This document shows positions 1 through 11,600 of a DNA stretch of 64,000 nucleotides, piece by piece (position 1 is the first letter of the stretch; each line of letters opens with the position of its first letter). The stretch is from positions 186,001 through 250,000 of the forward strand of contig QLIY01000075.1 in assembly GCA_003260075.1 (NCBI GenBank), read 5' to 3'. The notes beneath the pieces are model-generated. The model did no database searches. It saw only the letters and a program-made list of their open reading frames with translations, and was not told where the DNA came from. This stretch comes from Phallusia mammillata. Taxonomy: Eukaryota; Chordata; Ascidiacea; Phlebobranchia; Ascidiidae. Both the position numbers and the translations under genes were made by a program.

Positions 1-82
1 GAATGTGGGAGATTCGGTAAGTTTTCTATGGCACTAAAATTGCAACACTAAACTCAGTTATGGGCAGCCCCAAAAGACATAT

Positions 83-263
83 GCGGTGGTGTGGTTCAGC
101 CGGTTCGCACCGGTTCCATAGAACCGTCTGACGCAATTTTATGAGATCAGCGAACCGGTTAGCATTTCTGGTTACTGTCAATGGACTTTTTGTAACAGAA
201 CCAGCTGAAAAATATGAGTTTTGTGATAGAACCGACTGACAAAAATTTTCAATCCCACCACTG
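83..263. repeat. hAT-like MITE copy (ends ATCCCACCACTG)
   Basis: About 180 bp rich in GAACCGGTT-type motifs, ending in ATCCCACCACTG, with a weaker inverted end near 83. A second copy in inverse orientation lies at about 32224-32403 and shares the central stretch (AAAAAGTCCATTGA, GCTAACCGGTTCGCTGATCTC). No clean target-site duplication was found, so the exact ends are uncertain. Confidence 0.55.
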
Positions 264-958
264 AACAAAAGCATCAAAACACACAAAAATACAAACAGAC
301 CCCAACGCAGTGATAAAACATAGTTTAATGATGCAAAGAAGCCGATGATTTATCGCCATTATATCTTTGTTTTAACGTTCGTCGTGTTGGCGCGTAAAGG
401 ATTCTAGAAAACCTCGCTTGTAATAATATGTTTTCCTCGCAAAGAATATATATATTGCATTAACAATCATTGCTCTTCGAGCAGATATTTTGTAAAATAA
501 CCAAATATGTTAGAATTCTGATAAAGGCGTTAAAACGTTGATTTTAATTGTGTGCCTGGCAGCAACAACCTATTTAAACTTTTGACTGTTAAAATTTAGC
601 GACCTAAAAGGCTGCCTACTGAAATGTTGTTTAAATAAAAAAATGTAACTGCCAAACACCTGTTGAGAATTTAGTAATCGGTTTGTTAGCACAGTTTTGT
701 TTTATCCCTATGATTAGTCCACGACCACCTTAAGACATACCCTAGGGGCGTGCGCTGACTTCGTCAACTATTCCATGGTTTTGGGGTCCGTTGCGAAAAA
801 TAGTTGCACGTCCCTGACTTACATGAACGTATTTTCAATTCCATTTTTTGTACTTTAATGGTAAAGCAAAAATAGTCAGCGACATAAAAATATAACAAAT
901 CATTTGTTTATTTTTTACCAACTGAGGCTGTTTCATAACATATTCTCTTTTGACGCAG
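264..958. other. Non-coding stretch upstream of the first visible kinase exon
   Basis: AT-rich, no supported exon or repeat recognised. It is probably an intron of the kinase gene, because the exon at 959 opens with an AG acceptor and lies in mid-protein. The 5' exons (any extracellular and transmembrane part) would be outside the window. Confidence 0.4.
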
Positions 959-3900
959 AACGAATGCCTTCCCACGTTTGGAGACAAATGGGAATTGGAT
1001 CGTGACCGTATTCGGACGGGTGACGTACTGGGTAGGGGAAATTACGGGGTTGTGTACAAGGGCTGGTACAATGAGGGAAAGAGCTTGGTCGAAAGTTCTA
1101 CCGAAATTCCAGTTGCCATCAAACAAGTCAAAGGTACATTTGGTCGTTACTGTATTGTTGTGATGCAACTAAGTCATTGATCGCGAACCAGAAAAAAAAT
1201 GGACAATAAATCTGTATAGATTAAGAAATGGGCGTTTATGCATATTTAATGTATATAACTAATGTAAAAGCATCCAGTCAGTAAATTATAAGCAGCATAC
1301 ATTCCCACTGTTTCGACCTACAAGGTCACATCAGTGCAGTGGTGACGAGAGATTGGTCGTATTGGCTAGTGTAACTATTGTAAGTCTGTTTCCTCTGTGG
1401 TTTATGCCCAGCAGTGCATGGAACAGAATAGCATGCCTTTTTAGCCTGTTTACTTCCAACAAACTAGAGTGCCGTTGGATGGCTACACCAACCAATACGG
1501 TAGTCAATTGTGGCACAAGTGCCTAAAAAGCAACGTAACAATGCATCAATGATTTTTTGTAATTGTGTCGTTATTGGGTAGATACTGGTTCCTATTTATG
1601 GAATTGGTACTGGTCAACCTCTGTCTAGATAGCGTTAACCTTAAATAATCTATCCGGATCCTTGCCTAATCCGGATAGTCTTTTTGGTCCAATCGGGTCC
1701 GGATTAACCGAGGTGTATATATTTTGCCCATATGGCATCGCCCGTGCTTTATTAAAATAAACTTGTTAATCACATTAACAGACGGTCAGAATGAGGAAGA
1801 TAAGTTGGGAGATTTTCTGGCCGAAATCGGATTTATGTTGAATGTCGGAGATCATCCTAATGTCCTCAAGGTTATTGGATGCTGCACCACCAAGAAACCT
1901 ATCTTTCTGGTCACTGAGTTTCTCAAGTATGGCGATCTTTTACATTTTCTCTGGGATGCGAGAGAGGTAAACTGAAGCTTACATATTATTATTGTTTTCC
2001 ATAGCTTTATAGCTCATTCAATACTCGTTCAAATTAGTGATGTACCGAATCGGCTATAGCCTATTTCAGTTTGGCCAAATCAACCGAATCACTTAGGACG
2101 TCACGCGAGTTGAACGCTACCCATTTAACATGATATTGATAACGTAAGTTTATTTTCCAGACATACAGTGCCGAATAGTTGCGTTTGGTCCTCATTTTAG
2201 TTCTGTGGAGTTTAACATTGCCTCAAGCATGATTGCTAACCTGGGGGGGGGGGTATTGATAACGTAAGTTTATTTTCCAGACAAACAGTGCCGAATAGTT
2301 GCGTTTCGTCCTCACTTTAGTTCTGTGGAGTTTAACATTGCCTCAAGCATGATTGCTAACCTGCCAATGAATGACTGACTTTTTTGTCTACAGTGGGAAA
2401 AACATTTTAGTTATGGTATAGTTCGAAAGATTGCGTGGTACCTGACTAAGCCAAAAAGGCCTATTTAATGCTTTAAATTTGTGTTCGTAAAAGATTCGAT
2501 TTGGGCCCAATCGCAACAAATAACTCGGTACATATCTTGTTTAAACTGCCTTTTTCAAATAAACATACGTAACTTTTGCGTTTGATACGTGTTGACTTTA
2601 ATTCGCTAGACGAAAGAAACAAATAGGAACGAAACTGCACTAAAACAACCACCAAGCCTAAAATATCTGCGCGACGTTGAATCGTCAAGTGCGAAATAGT
2701 AAAGTAATCATTTGCCAGATAATGCCTAAATGCGCTGCAGCAAAACTTCTCTGCTTTTGTGAAATAGGGTTGGAGCCCTTTATAATTCTGGCATCAAATT
2801 TAAACAATTTTCTTTGTAGCCCACCAAGTGCATGGAAGACGCTTTGTACCACTTAACGGAGAAATCTCTTTACGAAATGTCCCGCGAGGTGGCGCAAGGG
2901 ATGGCTTACCTTACCAAAGCCCGAATCATCCACGGAGATTTAGCTGCGAGAAATATTCTGGTCGGAGAAGGACTTGTTTGTAAAATATCTGACTTTGGTT
3001 TGGCTAACGACGTTTACAGGTATGACCACCATATAATCAAGCTGTTGCCGTCAGGCATAATAAAGGAGTATTGCCATTTTTTCATTTAAATTGGCCTTGC
3101 ATAGGCAACTGTAAATGACGGACAGTTTAACTAAATGACCTTTTACCCGTTCTAACTTGATGACGTCACACTCCTTGTTTAAACATGACGACGTCACAAT
3201 GTAGTCGACGAACGTAATGACGTCATAAAGCAATTAAGGACTTTTACCTAATGCAATAATGTAGACTACGTTTCGATTTTTTATGTGTCATTTGGACCCT
3301 TTATGTCTTTAACTATTGTACGATTAACATTTTTGCATTGGCCGGCAGGTACGGAGTTATTAAAGGTCAATCTGAGAGGTGCGTTCCTTACAAGTGGATC
3401 AGCCCGGAGAGAATGATGTCAGGAAAAGTCCCTATTACAAGCAAGAGTGACGTGTAAGTCTTTGATTGGCCAAATTCTTTTCCATTTATTGAAATAAATT
3501 AAGGTGTTTATATGCAACGAAAAAGCGACAAAGGCAGTACAATGTACTGACAACTAATCGGATACAAAATTGAGGTAAAATCACCACATAAATGTTTGCG
3601 GGTGTAAAATCTGACCCGAATCAAGCCTGTTTATTAAAACTTGAGGTCAAAGCAGATCCAGCATATCTTTCTATATTTTTGTGCAGGTGGTCATTTGGCA
3701 ACCTGATGTATGAAATGGTAACACTTGGTTGTATGCCGCATCCTGGAGTTGGATCGGAACTGCTCTTTGAGAAACTCAAGGCCGGATACCGTATGAAGCA
3801 GCCTAGCACATGCAGCGATCGAATGTAAGTTCGTTTTCTTACATTGTATTTTTGCATGGTAAGTTTTTGGTATACGAATTAGTGATGCACCGAACCCGCC

Positions 3901-6043
3901 TAAAAAGGTTCGGGCCGAGACCGAATATTCGGCCTTGAGGCCGAATAATTTCGCCGAATCAGGCCGAACCTAAAATCCCCATTCTTATGGATGTTTTCAA
4001 CTGAAACTTTTGTTGTTGATACGAGTGACCTCAATTATGACAAACCAAAATAACTTTCACAATGCGTAAGCTTTGCTAAACTTGTAATATTTTGCAGACA
4101 ACGTGGCTCGTAATTTATAAATATAACAAATAGTTAATTTATGATGTTTCGTATGGGCGAAAATGAAATTTAAGGCTTTAATTCCATGCAACAAAAAAGT
4201 TCGGTTTCGGCCGAATTTTCAAAAATGTTCGGGCCAAAACCGAAACATTGGAAAACAACGGATTCGGCCGAAATGTTTCGGCCAACCGAAACTTCGGTGC
4301 AACAGTAATACGAATGCGCCCAAAGCCATTTTGGTACGAAGCTCAAATAGTACTTTGCATTGATCACAGTACGTTAGGCCTATTAAAAACGTAACATCGA
4401 ATCAGCCAGTCATCAAGCTTTTCCATATGACAGGCTATATAGGCTGCGGCGGGATTCGAACCTGCGACAGGAGTCTTTTCGGGACTCGCGCTCTACCAAC
4501 TGAGCTACACAGGTTTAGCGCTTGAGCTTTCGAAAGTTGAATTACAAGCACTGTTGCCTGCCTTGTATGCTGCACATGTCAGCTTCGTAATAAGGGATCA
4601 CGAGGTTGACTCGTATCAGTTCTATACTATGCATTGATATATAGGTATTTACAGTTTCATAATTCTAACAATTTAAGTTGTAAGTGGGTCTGAAACGGGG
4701 GCCCGAATCGAAAGTTCAAGCCCGAAATCAGGCCTACATCAATATTTTAACAAATAAAACCCGGAATTAGACCCAAAATGGTCAGGCCCGAATTAAGCCT
4801 GTGTTATTCAAACTTAGCCTTAACCCGAGCCAAAAAGCTCAGCTAGACGAGTAATTTGCCCGCCAGATGGGATACCTAAGTTAAAACTTCAACGTGTAAC
4901 TTTTTGCCTCAAAAGACGATAACATTGTGCTGGGCAAATCATAGTGTGTTGAACCCAAGCATATATTATTATTATTTGCAGGTTTTCTATCATGTCAAAA
5001 TGTTGGAAGTGGCGATCCTCAGCTCGACCTTCATTCACCGAAATCGTTGGACTTCTAGATACCGCCCTTACAGTGGACGCGCCCGTCAATTACGTAAACC
5101 TTGCCCACGCAGTTGAAGAAATTGACAAAGAGGTGAATTACATGTCAAAGCAAACTTGATGTTATAAGGCTAAAATGTCACAATGCAAATTTTACGTTAT
5201 AGTCAAGTATATATACGACTTGATGTTAAGGATAAGATTCGCAGCTGGCTAAAACCGGACAAAAACAACAACTAATTTATCCATCACGTTTTTGTGGTTA
5301 TTGAGGCAAACTGTTTAAACCCTAGCAGGGCGGTCTTAAGGCGACTCACTGTTATAATTATAACTTCTTTTTGATGAATTTGAAAATAATACGTTAGCGT
5401 ATATTCATTACTGGGATCAGCGATATAAATCAGGTACTCTAAACGTTTTTCATTTATAGACCAAACACATTTAACACATATTTAGTGCTTGAATCGCATT
5501 TTCATGTGAAAAGTTATTATACTGATCTAACAGCTATAAAAGTAAAAATCATAACTGCAGGGTCGCTAAAAAAAATAGCACCTGGTGTATTGACCTGCTT
5601 TGAAAAAGCAAAATAATTTGATTGGCTCGTCAACACTCCACTGAGGTAGTTTTAGAGGGCCACACTTATTTTCCAATTCTATCGTCTTTGCCGGTCGCAC
5701 TACCTTCAATGAACTGCTACTTGTAGCCTACAAGCATGTATCCCAGGCCTAATAAAGGCGTGAATCCTAGCAAGTCGCTCGTTTAAACATTGTGCTTAGG
5801 CGTTTGACTCGATATCTATAGCCTATGTGGTAAAGATATGTGTAGGCCTATCATAAACTATTAGAGTCATTTTCTTTGATAAAAATATTTTTCCAGCTCA
5901 CTTTACAAGTTTTTATTATATCTTAGGAGTACAAAAAGGTTGTTGAACCCAACAATTCGTTGGAAGATGAAACAAAAAGTATCGTGAACCCGGCTTTTGT
6001 CACCACCGAACAACTTGACAAGACGTCTTTTTTAGAAGTTTGA
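959..6043 (+). CDS. Tyrosine kinase, receptor-like; kinase domain and C-tail (5' partial)
   Basis: Seven exons: 959-1133, 1782-1966, 2820-3019, 3349-3453, 3687-3824, 4982-5132, 5927-6043. Splice sites are GT/AG and phases join exactly. Exon 1 has the glycine loop [11 protein letters not shown] and the VAIKQVK lysine. Exon 2 has the alpha-C region ([17 protein letters not shown]) and hinge. Exon 3 has the catalytic loop IHGDLAARN and DFG ([12 protein letters not shown]). Exon 4 has the activation segment ending [11 protein letters not shown]. Exon 5 has [16 protein letters not shown]; exon 6 has [16 protein letters not shown], closing the domain. The tail carries a YVNL motif (a possible SH2/Grb2-type site) and stops at TGA 6041-6043. 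LAARN, typical of tyrosine kinases, supports tyrosine specificity. The HRD arginine is Gly and the usual APE is SPE. The upstream segment [15 protein letters not shown] resembles a receptor juxtamembrane start, but no transmembrane exon lies in the window, so receptor status is inferred. Confidence 0.92.
1312..1500. repeat. Dispersed repeat, related to 38606-38815
   Basis: Contains a stretch around CTGTGGTTTATGCCC and CCTTTTTAG.CC that also occurs at 38660-38710. Its start (CGACCTACAAGGTCACATCAGTGCAG) matches in reverse complement the end of the 38.6 kb copy (CTGCACTGATGAGATCTTGTAAGTCG). This suggests an element with inverted ends. Family unknown. Confidence 0.45.
2026..2095. mobile_element. 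Remnant of TAGTGATGTACC-type hAT element
   Basis: TTAGTGATGTACCGAATCGGC at its start matches the terminal sequence of the elements at 3880-4307 and 27982-28201. Only about 70 bp remain. Confidence 0.5.
2134..2362. repeat. Direct duplication around an 11-G run (intron 2 of kinase)
   Basis: 2134-2242 and 2254-2362 are near-identical (few substitutions), separated only by G 2243-2253. Each copy is 109 bp. Confidence 0.9.
3159..3228. promoter_or_regulatory. Three closely spaced CRE-like TGACGTCA cores
   Basis: GATGACGTCAC, GACGACGTCAC and AATGACGTCAT occur within 70 bp in kinase intron 3. TGACGTCA is the CREB/ATF palindrome. Function is inferred from motif clustering only; they could be part of a decayed repeat. 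Confidence 0.35.
3880..4307. mobile_element. hAT element, TIR TAGTGATGCACC, with perfect TSD
   Basis: 428 bp in kinase intron 5. Left end TAGTGATGCACCGAA; right end CTTCGGTGCAACAGTA, its inverse. The flanks are identical 8-bp duplications ATACGAAT at 3872-3879 and 4308-4315. The interior is rich in TTCGGCCGAA palindromes and has no transposase frame, so it is non-autonomous. An 8-bp TSD is the hAT superfamily signature. Confidence 0.85.
4363..4514 (-). repeat. tRNA-derived SINE, copy 1 (tRNA-like head 4442-4514)
   Basis: The head of 73 bases folds as a tRNA: A box TAGCTCAGTTGGTAGAGC, anticodon stem GAGTC/GACTC with loop CCGAAAA (anticodon GAA, Phe-like), B box GGTTCGAATCC. The acceptor stem pairs at only 5 of 7 positions and base 33 is C instead of T, so a working tRNA is unlikely. 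A body follows (CTGGCTGATTCG ... TTTAATAGGCCTAACGTACTGTGATCAA) that recurs downstream of the same head at 29806-29951. A shared head plus body defines a SINE. Confidence 0.75.
4677..4850. repeat. Decayed CAGAGTTGTAA-type hAT MITE
   Basis: TTGTAAGTGGGTCTGAAACG with repeated GCCCGAA and the block GTCAGGCCCGAATTAAGCC seen in the complete copies at 25094, 26411, 28615 and 52799. No TSD found. Confidence 0.55.
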
Positions 6044-6192
6044 AGCTTTAGCCTACTTAATTACGATTTAATGTAATCTAAAGGCAAAACTAAACTCGGT
6101 TCCGGTGTGTCATGAGAGAATGTAACCAGATTGCCTCAAGGCTTGGGTGAAAACGTACTTATGTTGATGTTCTCGTTTTTGTACAGATGCTA

Positions 6193-6198
6193 ATAAAC
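6193..6198 (+). promoter_or_regulatory. Polyadenylation signal of the kinase gene
   Basis: AATAAA 150 bases after the kinase stop codon, the first such hexamer in a plausible position. Confidence 0.55.
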
Positions 6199-6199
6199 G

Positions 6200-7199
6200 A
6201 AGTAAAACAAACCATTTCTGACTTGTGAAAAGTAATGCTGATGTGTTTGAACTGCTTCTAAGAGCTAGATTTTGGACTGTACTAAAGGCTGGATAAGTTT
6301 TTGATCGAGTATTACAAAAACCTTTTTTTCAAATTAGAAATTTGTCTTGCAAGATATGCCATTATCCTGATGAAGGCGTCTTTTATAATCAAACTGCTGA
6401 ATGAGAAATACTCGGTTATACATTATGCCTGGCAGCAATAGCTGATTTAAATAAGCCTACGTTTTAAAACTTATGCGACGTGACTACATTTGATAACCGA
6501 GTGTTTCGAATTCCCCCAGGGAAAAAAATTCAAACACGTGACCAAAACAATAATATTACGTCATTGGTTTTCAGCACCCGCAATGCGTAATTGCATGGCA
6601 TTTTTTGGCGCGACCAAAGTTATTATTTTTTAGTGTGCTAGTAAAATCTGTTTGGCAGGCTCATAAATGTGTTTAACATTGCGAAAATATTCGTTTTCTC
6701 TTGAGAATTAACTAGTTTAAACATACGAGCTTACGAAGTAATAAGTCAACAAATAGCTTTGTGTAAAAAGAAATTGCGATTTTTTTTCTCAGGTAGAAAA
6801 GTACAACATTCTATTTGTGTAGCACCGCTTCTAATATGTAATATTCATTAATTTACTAGTTTTATGCATAACGTGATTAGTATTCACTATTAAAGTGAGT
6901 TTTAATACGATTCATGTGTAAGTTAGAACTGTATAGTTTTTGCAAGAAATATATTTGGCAAACTATTTCTTTTATTTTGTGTAGAAATCTTTAGTTTTGT
7001 TTGTATAAATACAGTTTTCATGATTGTTATAAAATAATGGAAGCATGATTTCACCAAATTTAGGCAAAGAAAAGTTGGAAGGTAAGAATGGTGCATCTAA
7101 AAAATACAAGATCACTTTGATTACTTGGTGCACCTTATGATGTTAAATGCAACTTTTATATTTGACCGTGTCATTGAAGTGCTTGAAAATTGGAGACAA
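6200..7199. other. Intergenic, no gene seen
   Basis: AT-rich, only short spurious frames on either strand, no recognised repeat. Confidence 0.5.
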
Positions 7200-7501
7200 T
7201 TTTAATTTTGCCATAACATTATTTTAGGGACTAATTTAGTTTATGTTTTAGATGGTCGGGAAAAGCGAATAGTTACGGAGAACAGGAAAATAATATAATA
7301 TTGAAATTAAAATCAATCAAAATATTGAAATTAATATTGAAATTATTGAAAAACAGAAAATATTGAAATTAAAATCAATCAAGTAGAGTAGTAGTACCAG
7401 GTGTGGGGGGGGGGGTTAATTTTGCCATAACATTATTTTAGGGACTAATTTGGTTTATGTTTTAGATGGTCGGGAAAAGCGAACAGTTACGGAGAACAGG
7501 A
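7200..7501. repeat. Direct duplication around an 11-G run
   Basis: 7200-7286 and 7416-7501 are near-identical (both hold TTTAGATGGTCGGGAAAAGCGAA). Between them lie short AATATTGAAATTAAAATCAATC repeats and G 7405-7415. The block at about 7349-7402 is also found inside the hAT element at 55038-55356. Confidence 0.85.
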
Positions 7502-8331
7502 TGAAGTATGTATCCGTTTTATCTGGTGATACCAGGGTGCACAAGGAGACCACAAATGATGCAGTATTAAAGTGTATCAACAGCCTTGGGGACCTATTCG
7601 TACAGTTCATCCAGACTTATGAAGTATTATCAGACACAGAATGCACTTCTATTAAATACGCTTTCTTGCAAAAATAATTGACGAAGCAACAGTGCTTCCT
7701 AATCAAAATCAGTCAACAAAGTTGTTTAACGATATATATTTCACCCCAAAAGGGCATCTTCAGTCGTTCTGTGAAACAACGGGTGTAAAAGTAAAACAAA
7801 CCAAGCAATGAACTAAAACCATATTAAACACAGCAAAGAGATACGGCAACCTGCTACAAGCCCTTGCTGACTATGCAAGATCTGCGACAGAACTGCGTCT
7901 AAGCTACACAAAAAGTACACACTGCAACAAGCGATAAGGGAACAGTGCACACCCAGATAAAAAAGAAGGAAAAGTGGAGAGACGAGATAACCGTCTAGTC
8001 CACGGGCAACGAAAAAACTGAGGTTAAACACTTGTGTGAAAATGCTTACATCAAGAAAGGACAATTGTGCACTGAAGAAGAAGTTTATTGTGCTATATGC
8101 ATTGTAAATAGTTTGTCCATACATCAGTTTGAAATGGTTACCACCTCAAACGTTAGGGTCAGCAACCAAAGAAATGTGTTTCTGTACGTATGCTGTTTGT
8201 TGAAAAGTATTCCTACAGTAAGAACTTTGTCTACAAAATTTGAACCTGATGATGAATGGTACAACACAAAATTGGACATAATGAAAAACTGTTTGGAGTC
8301 CAAAGCTACAGGTCGGTCTTACCAGAACTAA
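7502..8331 (+). pseudogene. Coding-like stretch of unknown family, broken by frameshifts
   Basis: Three consecutive open stretches on + in different frames look protein-like: 7502-7674 (begins MKYVSVLSGDTRVHKETTND), an overlapping-frame continuation to about 7800 (IIDEATVLPNQNQSTKLF), and 8032-8331 (begins MCENAYIKKGQLCTEEEVYC, ends near a stop at 8331). I recognise no family. It may be a decayed single-exon gene, a captured element, or chance. Confidence 0.25.
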
Positions 8332-8415
8332 TAAAGTTTTATTTTTTCCTTGAGCATGTAAGTTTGGCATGTATCGCAATTGAATTAAAAAGAACGAAAT
8401 TTTGTTACATTAAAG

Positions 8416-8463
8416 CAGTGGTTCCCAAACTATGCGCCGAGATGTCATTAGGTGTGCCGCAAA
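8416..8463 (+). mobile_element. 5' end of CAGTGGTTCCCAAAC-type hAT element
   Basis: Matches the first about 50 bp of the complete element at 55038-55356 (with one internal deletion) and is cut off by G 8464-8474. Confidence 0.7.
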
Positions 8464-8641
8464 GGGGGGGGGGGAAACCAGCAGGTGCATTTAATTATCA
8501 AAAATTGCAAAGGGGTTAAAGAAAAAAAATGCTGTACTTAAAACATGTATTTTTCTTCAATATGACAAACAGTCAGCTCCAAGGTAATGCATGTTGATGT
8601 GTTTTGTAGACGCTACTTTCATGAAAATACTTTAAAATCAG

Positions 8642-11600
8642 GAGTGGGTGACAGAATGTGCTGGGATGCTTGGAGATTTTAAACTTGTGAAGCAAGTAAG
8701 CGGAAAGATGAACAATCAAGTTTGTTACAACAGTTCACATTTGGTACAACATTTGTGTGTTTTGTCTTTGGTTGAATCGCTGTTATTAAATTTTCATAAA
8801 ATTTAACTTACAGGTTGAAGCTGATGGCAACATTTATGACAGGTTTGCAAAAATTAACATGTTGTAATATGTACCAAAATCACAGTGTTTTTTAACGTGA
8901 CTTAGAGCTAGTAGGGACCCACCTGGGCAACGCAGCATCTACATTCCACCAGGTGATACATTTAAGGAATCATACAGACTCTCTACATTCATAAAATTCC
9001 CACAAGAAGTTCCTGTCAACCCGAGGCACCTTGCCTCAGCTGGGTTTTACTACACTGGATATAAGGACAGGGTGAAGTGTTTCGGGTATGGAAACTTTTA
9101 TGTTTTATCAAACCTGTAATGACCTGTTTCAATGAGCAGAACATTGCATGGAAACAAAATCTGAGTATGGTTTATGGCTTATTTAGGCACAGAAAAATTA
9201 CATCCTATGAAAAGGAAAGTATTAAAAATATATTTTTGGTTTAGCTGTAGAGGCATTGTTTTGTTTTACCCAATTTGACTATATTAAGGTCTGTTTTATT
9301 GATGTTTAACTTTATCCACATTTTTAACTTCACTAAACTATTTCTAATGTTGCCTAAGTTTTTGCATTGTTTTCACGAATCAAGACTAATACCGGCAAAC
9401 CATACATGCAATTGCATGTTATAATATAAAATGCAGTTGCATGCATTTTTGATGTTTTATTTGACACATTTTCTGGATTTAGAAATTAGAAGCCTGTTTT
9501 TGTTAATGTTTATGTACAGCTGTGGTTTATGTGTTGAGAATTGGGTGGTTGGTGATGATGTTCGAGGGGCACAATGGCATCGTAGTGATTGTGTCTTAGT
9601 GCAGGCCGAGGATAGTGGAAATGTTCCTATAGGTAACTTGATTAACAATTTAAACATTGAACAGACGTAGATCTAATTTTAAAATCCCTTCAAAAAAGTT
9701 GCTTTGATACGTTTCTATTCTTAGGTGGGGGTGGTTTTTCTCGCTTTTTAATGTCGAACAGGTCTCAAGATGGTAACAATTCAATTGGTACTAGATCAGT
9801 AAGTACTTATTTATTTTGCTGATTTTAAAACAATCAAAATATGTACCTTATGGTATGAATTTTGGTGTAACCCTCTACTGGTGGTGGAAAACATACTACT
9901 TTCACTGGAAAAGTTCTACAGTCGGACACTGCAGGTAGTGGTAAGCAAAATCAAAAATATGTTGGTTTCATTGAAATAGTGTTTTGTACAAAAACGTTAG
10001 ATACATTGGATCAAAAAAGGGATCAAACACAAGTTAAGAGCCTTCAGTAGAAGATTTTAATTTTGTGTCATGCTTAAAAGTACTTATAAACTGTTAAAAA
10101 TTCTGAGGGGGGGGGGATACAAAAACGTTAGATACATTGGATCAAAAAAGGGATAAAACACAAGTTAAGAGCCTTCAGTAGTTGAATTTTGTGTCATGCT
10201 TAAAAGTACTTATAAACTGTTAAAAATTCTGATTACTTGTTTGTTAATTTTTAGCAGGACCTGTTCCCATGCAATCAGCCCGGCCAGTGGTTAGAAATAG
10301 ACAAACCGATCAGGTATGTAATAATATGTGGCTTGACATTTGCACAGAAGCAACCTTATAGTAAAATGCTCATTAAATTAAGCAACACAAAGTAAATAAG
10401 ACAGTCAATATAAAAAATAAGGCAAAATGTGTGATGTGTGAAAAACAGCTTTCCTACATTGAAACACATTCCCACTGGGGAATCCCCTATCTGTTTGTGT
10501 AGCATTGTGTGTCTGGCTTAATATATTCTTTTATGCTTGCATTAGTCCATTCTTTGTTCAAAGTCATTTGTGTATTGTAGATTGTAGAATTTGCAACCAT
10601 AACATCTGTATCTCATGAAAACTTTCTAAGAAACCTTGACCTTAGAAAAGAATCTGAAAGAAAGTGAGTACATTATTATGGGTCCCCTTCCGTGAAGGGG
10701 ACACATATTGTTTTTGGGGGGGGGGGTACGTTTTACGTACTTGCATGAACACAGTGTAAATCCTGAAAACTGAATGTGTTTTTTCATGCTTTAAAACATG
10801 TATAAACATTGTTTTCTTTTCTTTTTTTGCTGTTACAGTTTAAACTTTGAATTTTCATGAAGATTCTTTGTATTGTAACCATTGTCTGCAATAACTGAAA
10901 GCAAATATCGAAATTTAAGAATATTTCAAAGTGAAATGACGTATTTTTTATGCAATTAGTAGAGTTGTTGTAAAAATTATGTATAATTTTTTTCAAAAAC
11001 TATGCTAAACTTTTTTATAAGTGAGCCTTTATTTTGATACCATACCTTGCAAGCCCTGCTTTGGTGCCACATATTTCTGGTTCAGAAAAATGATTTGTGT
11101 CACACAGCCGGACATTCGCACATTGGCCTTCAGAAACTCGAACAGTCTACTCAACAGACTTAGCAAGGTCTGGATTTTTCTACCTTGGCAACTCTGATCG
11201 TGTTCAATGCTTTTCATGTGCTGGAGTGTTGAGGAACTGGAATTATGGGGATAATGTAGAAGCTGAACATTGCAGACACTTTCCACATTGCAAGTAGGTT
11301 TTTGGTATAAGTTCTTCAATAGCAACTAGTATTTTGTTTAGCTTTAACCAGTTAAATGACAAAATTTTAAACTGGTCAAGACTGTTCATACTTTTGGTAT
11401 GAACCAATTAAGCTTGGTTATGTGCATCACAATGATCTCAACATGAATTTGGACATTTTTTTGGTTTTTGTATAGAATGACACAAGGTTCGGAAACAAGA
11501 AATGTACCATTGTCACAATCTGAACGAACAGCTGTTAATCAACAGATTGTGTTTCATGAACCTCCAGATCCATCCGAAAACGAAACTGTAAATTGCATTT

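Noticed and set aside
4442..4514. Functional tRNA-Phe gene
   Set aside because: Weak acceptor stem, C before the anticodon, extra base before the anticodon stem, and a SINE body shared with a second truncated copy.
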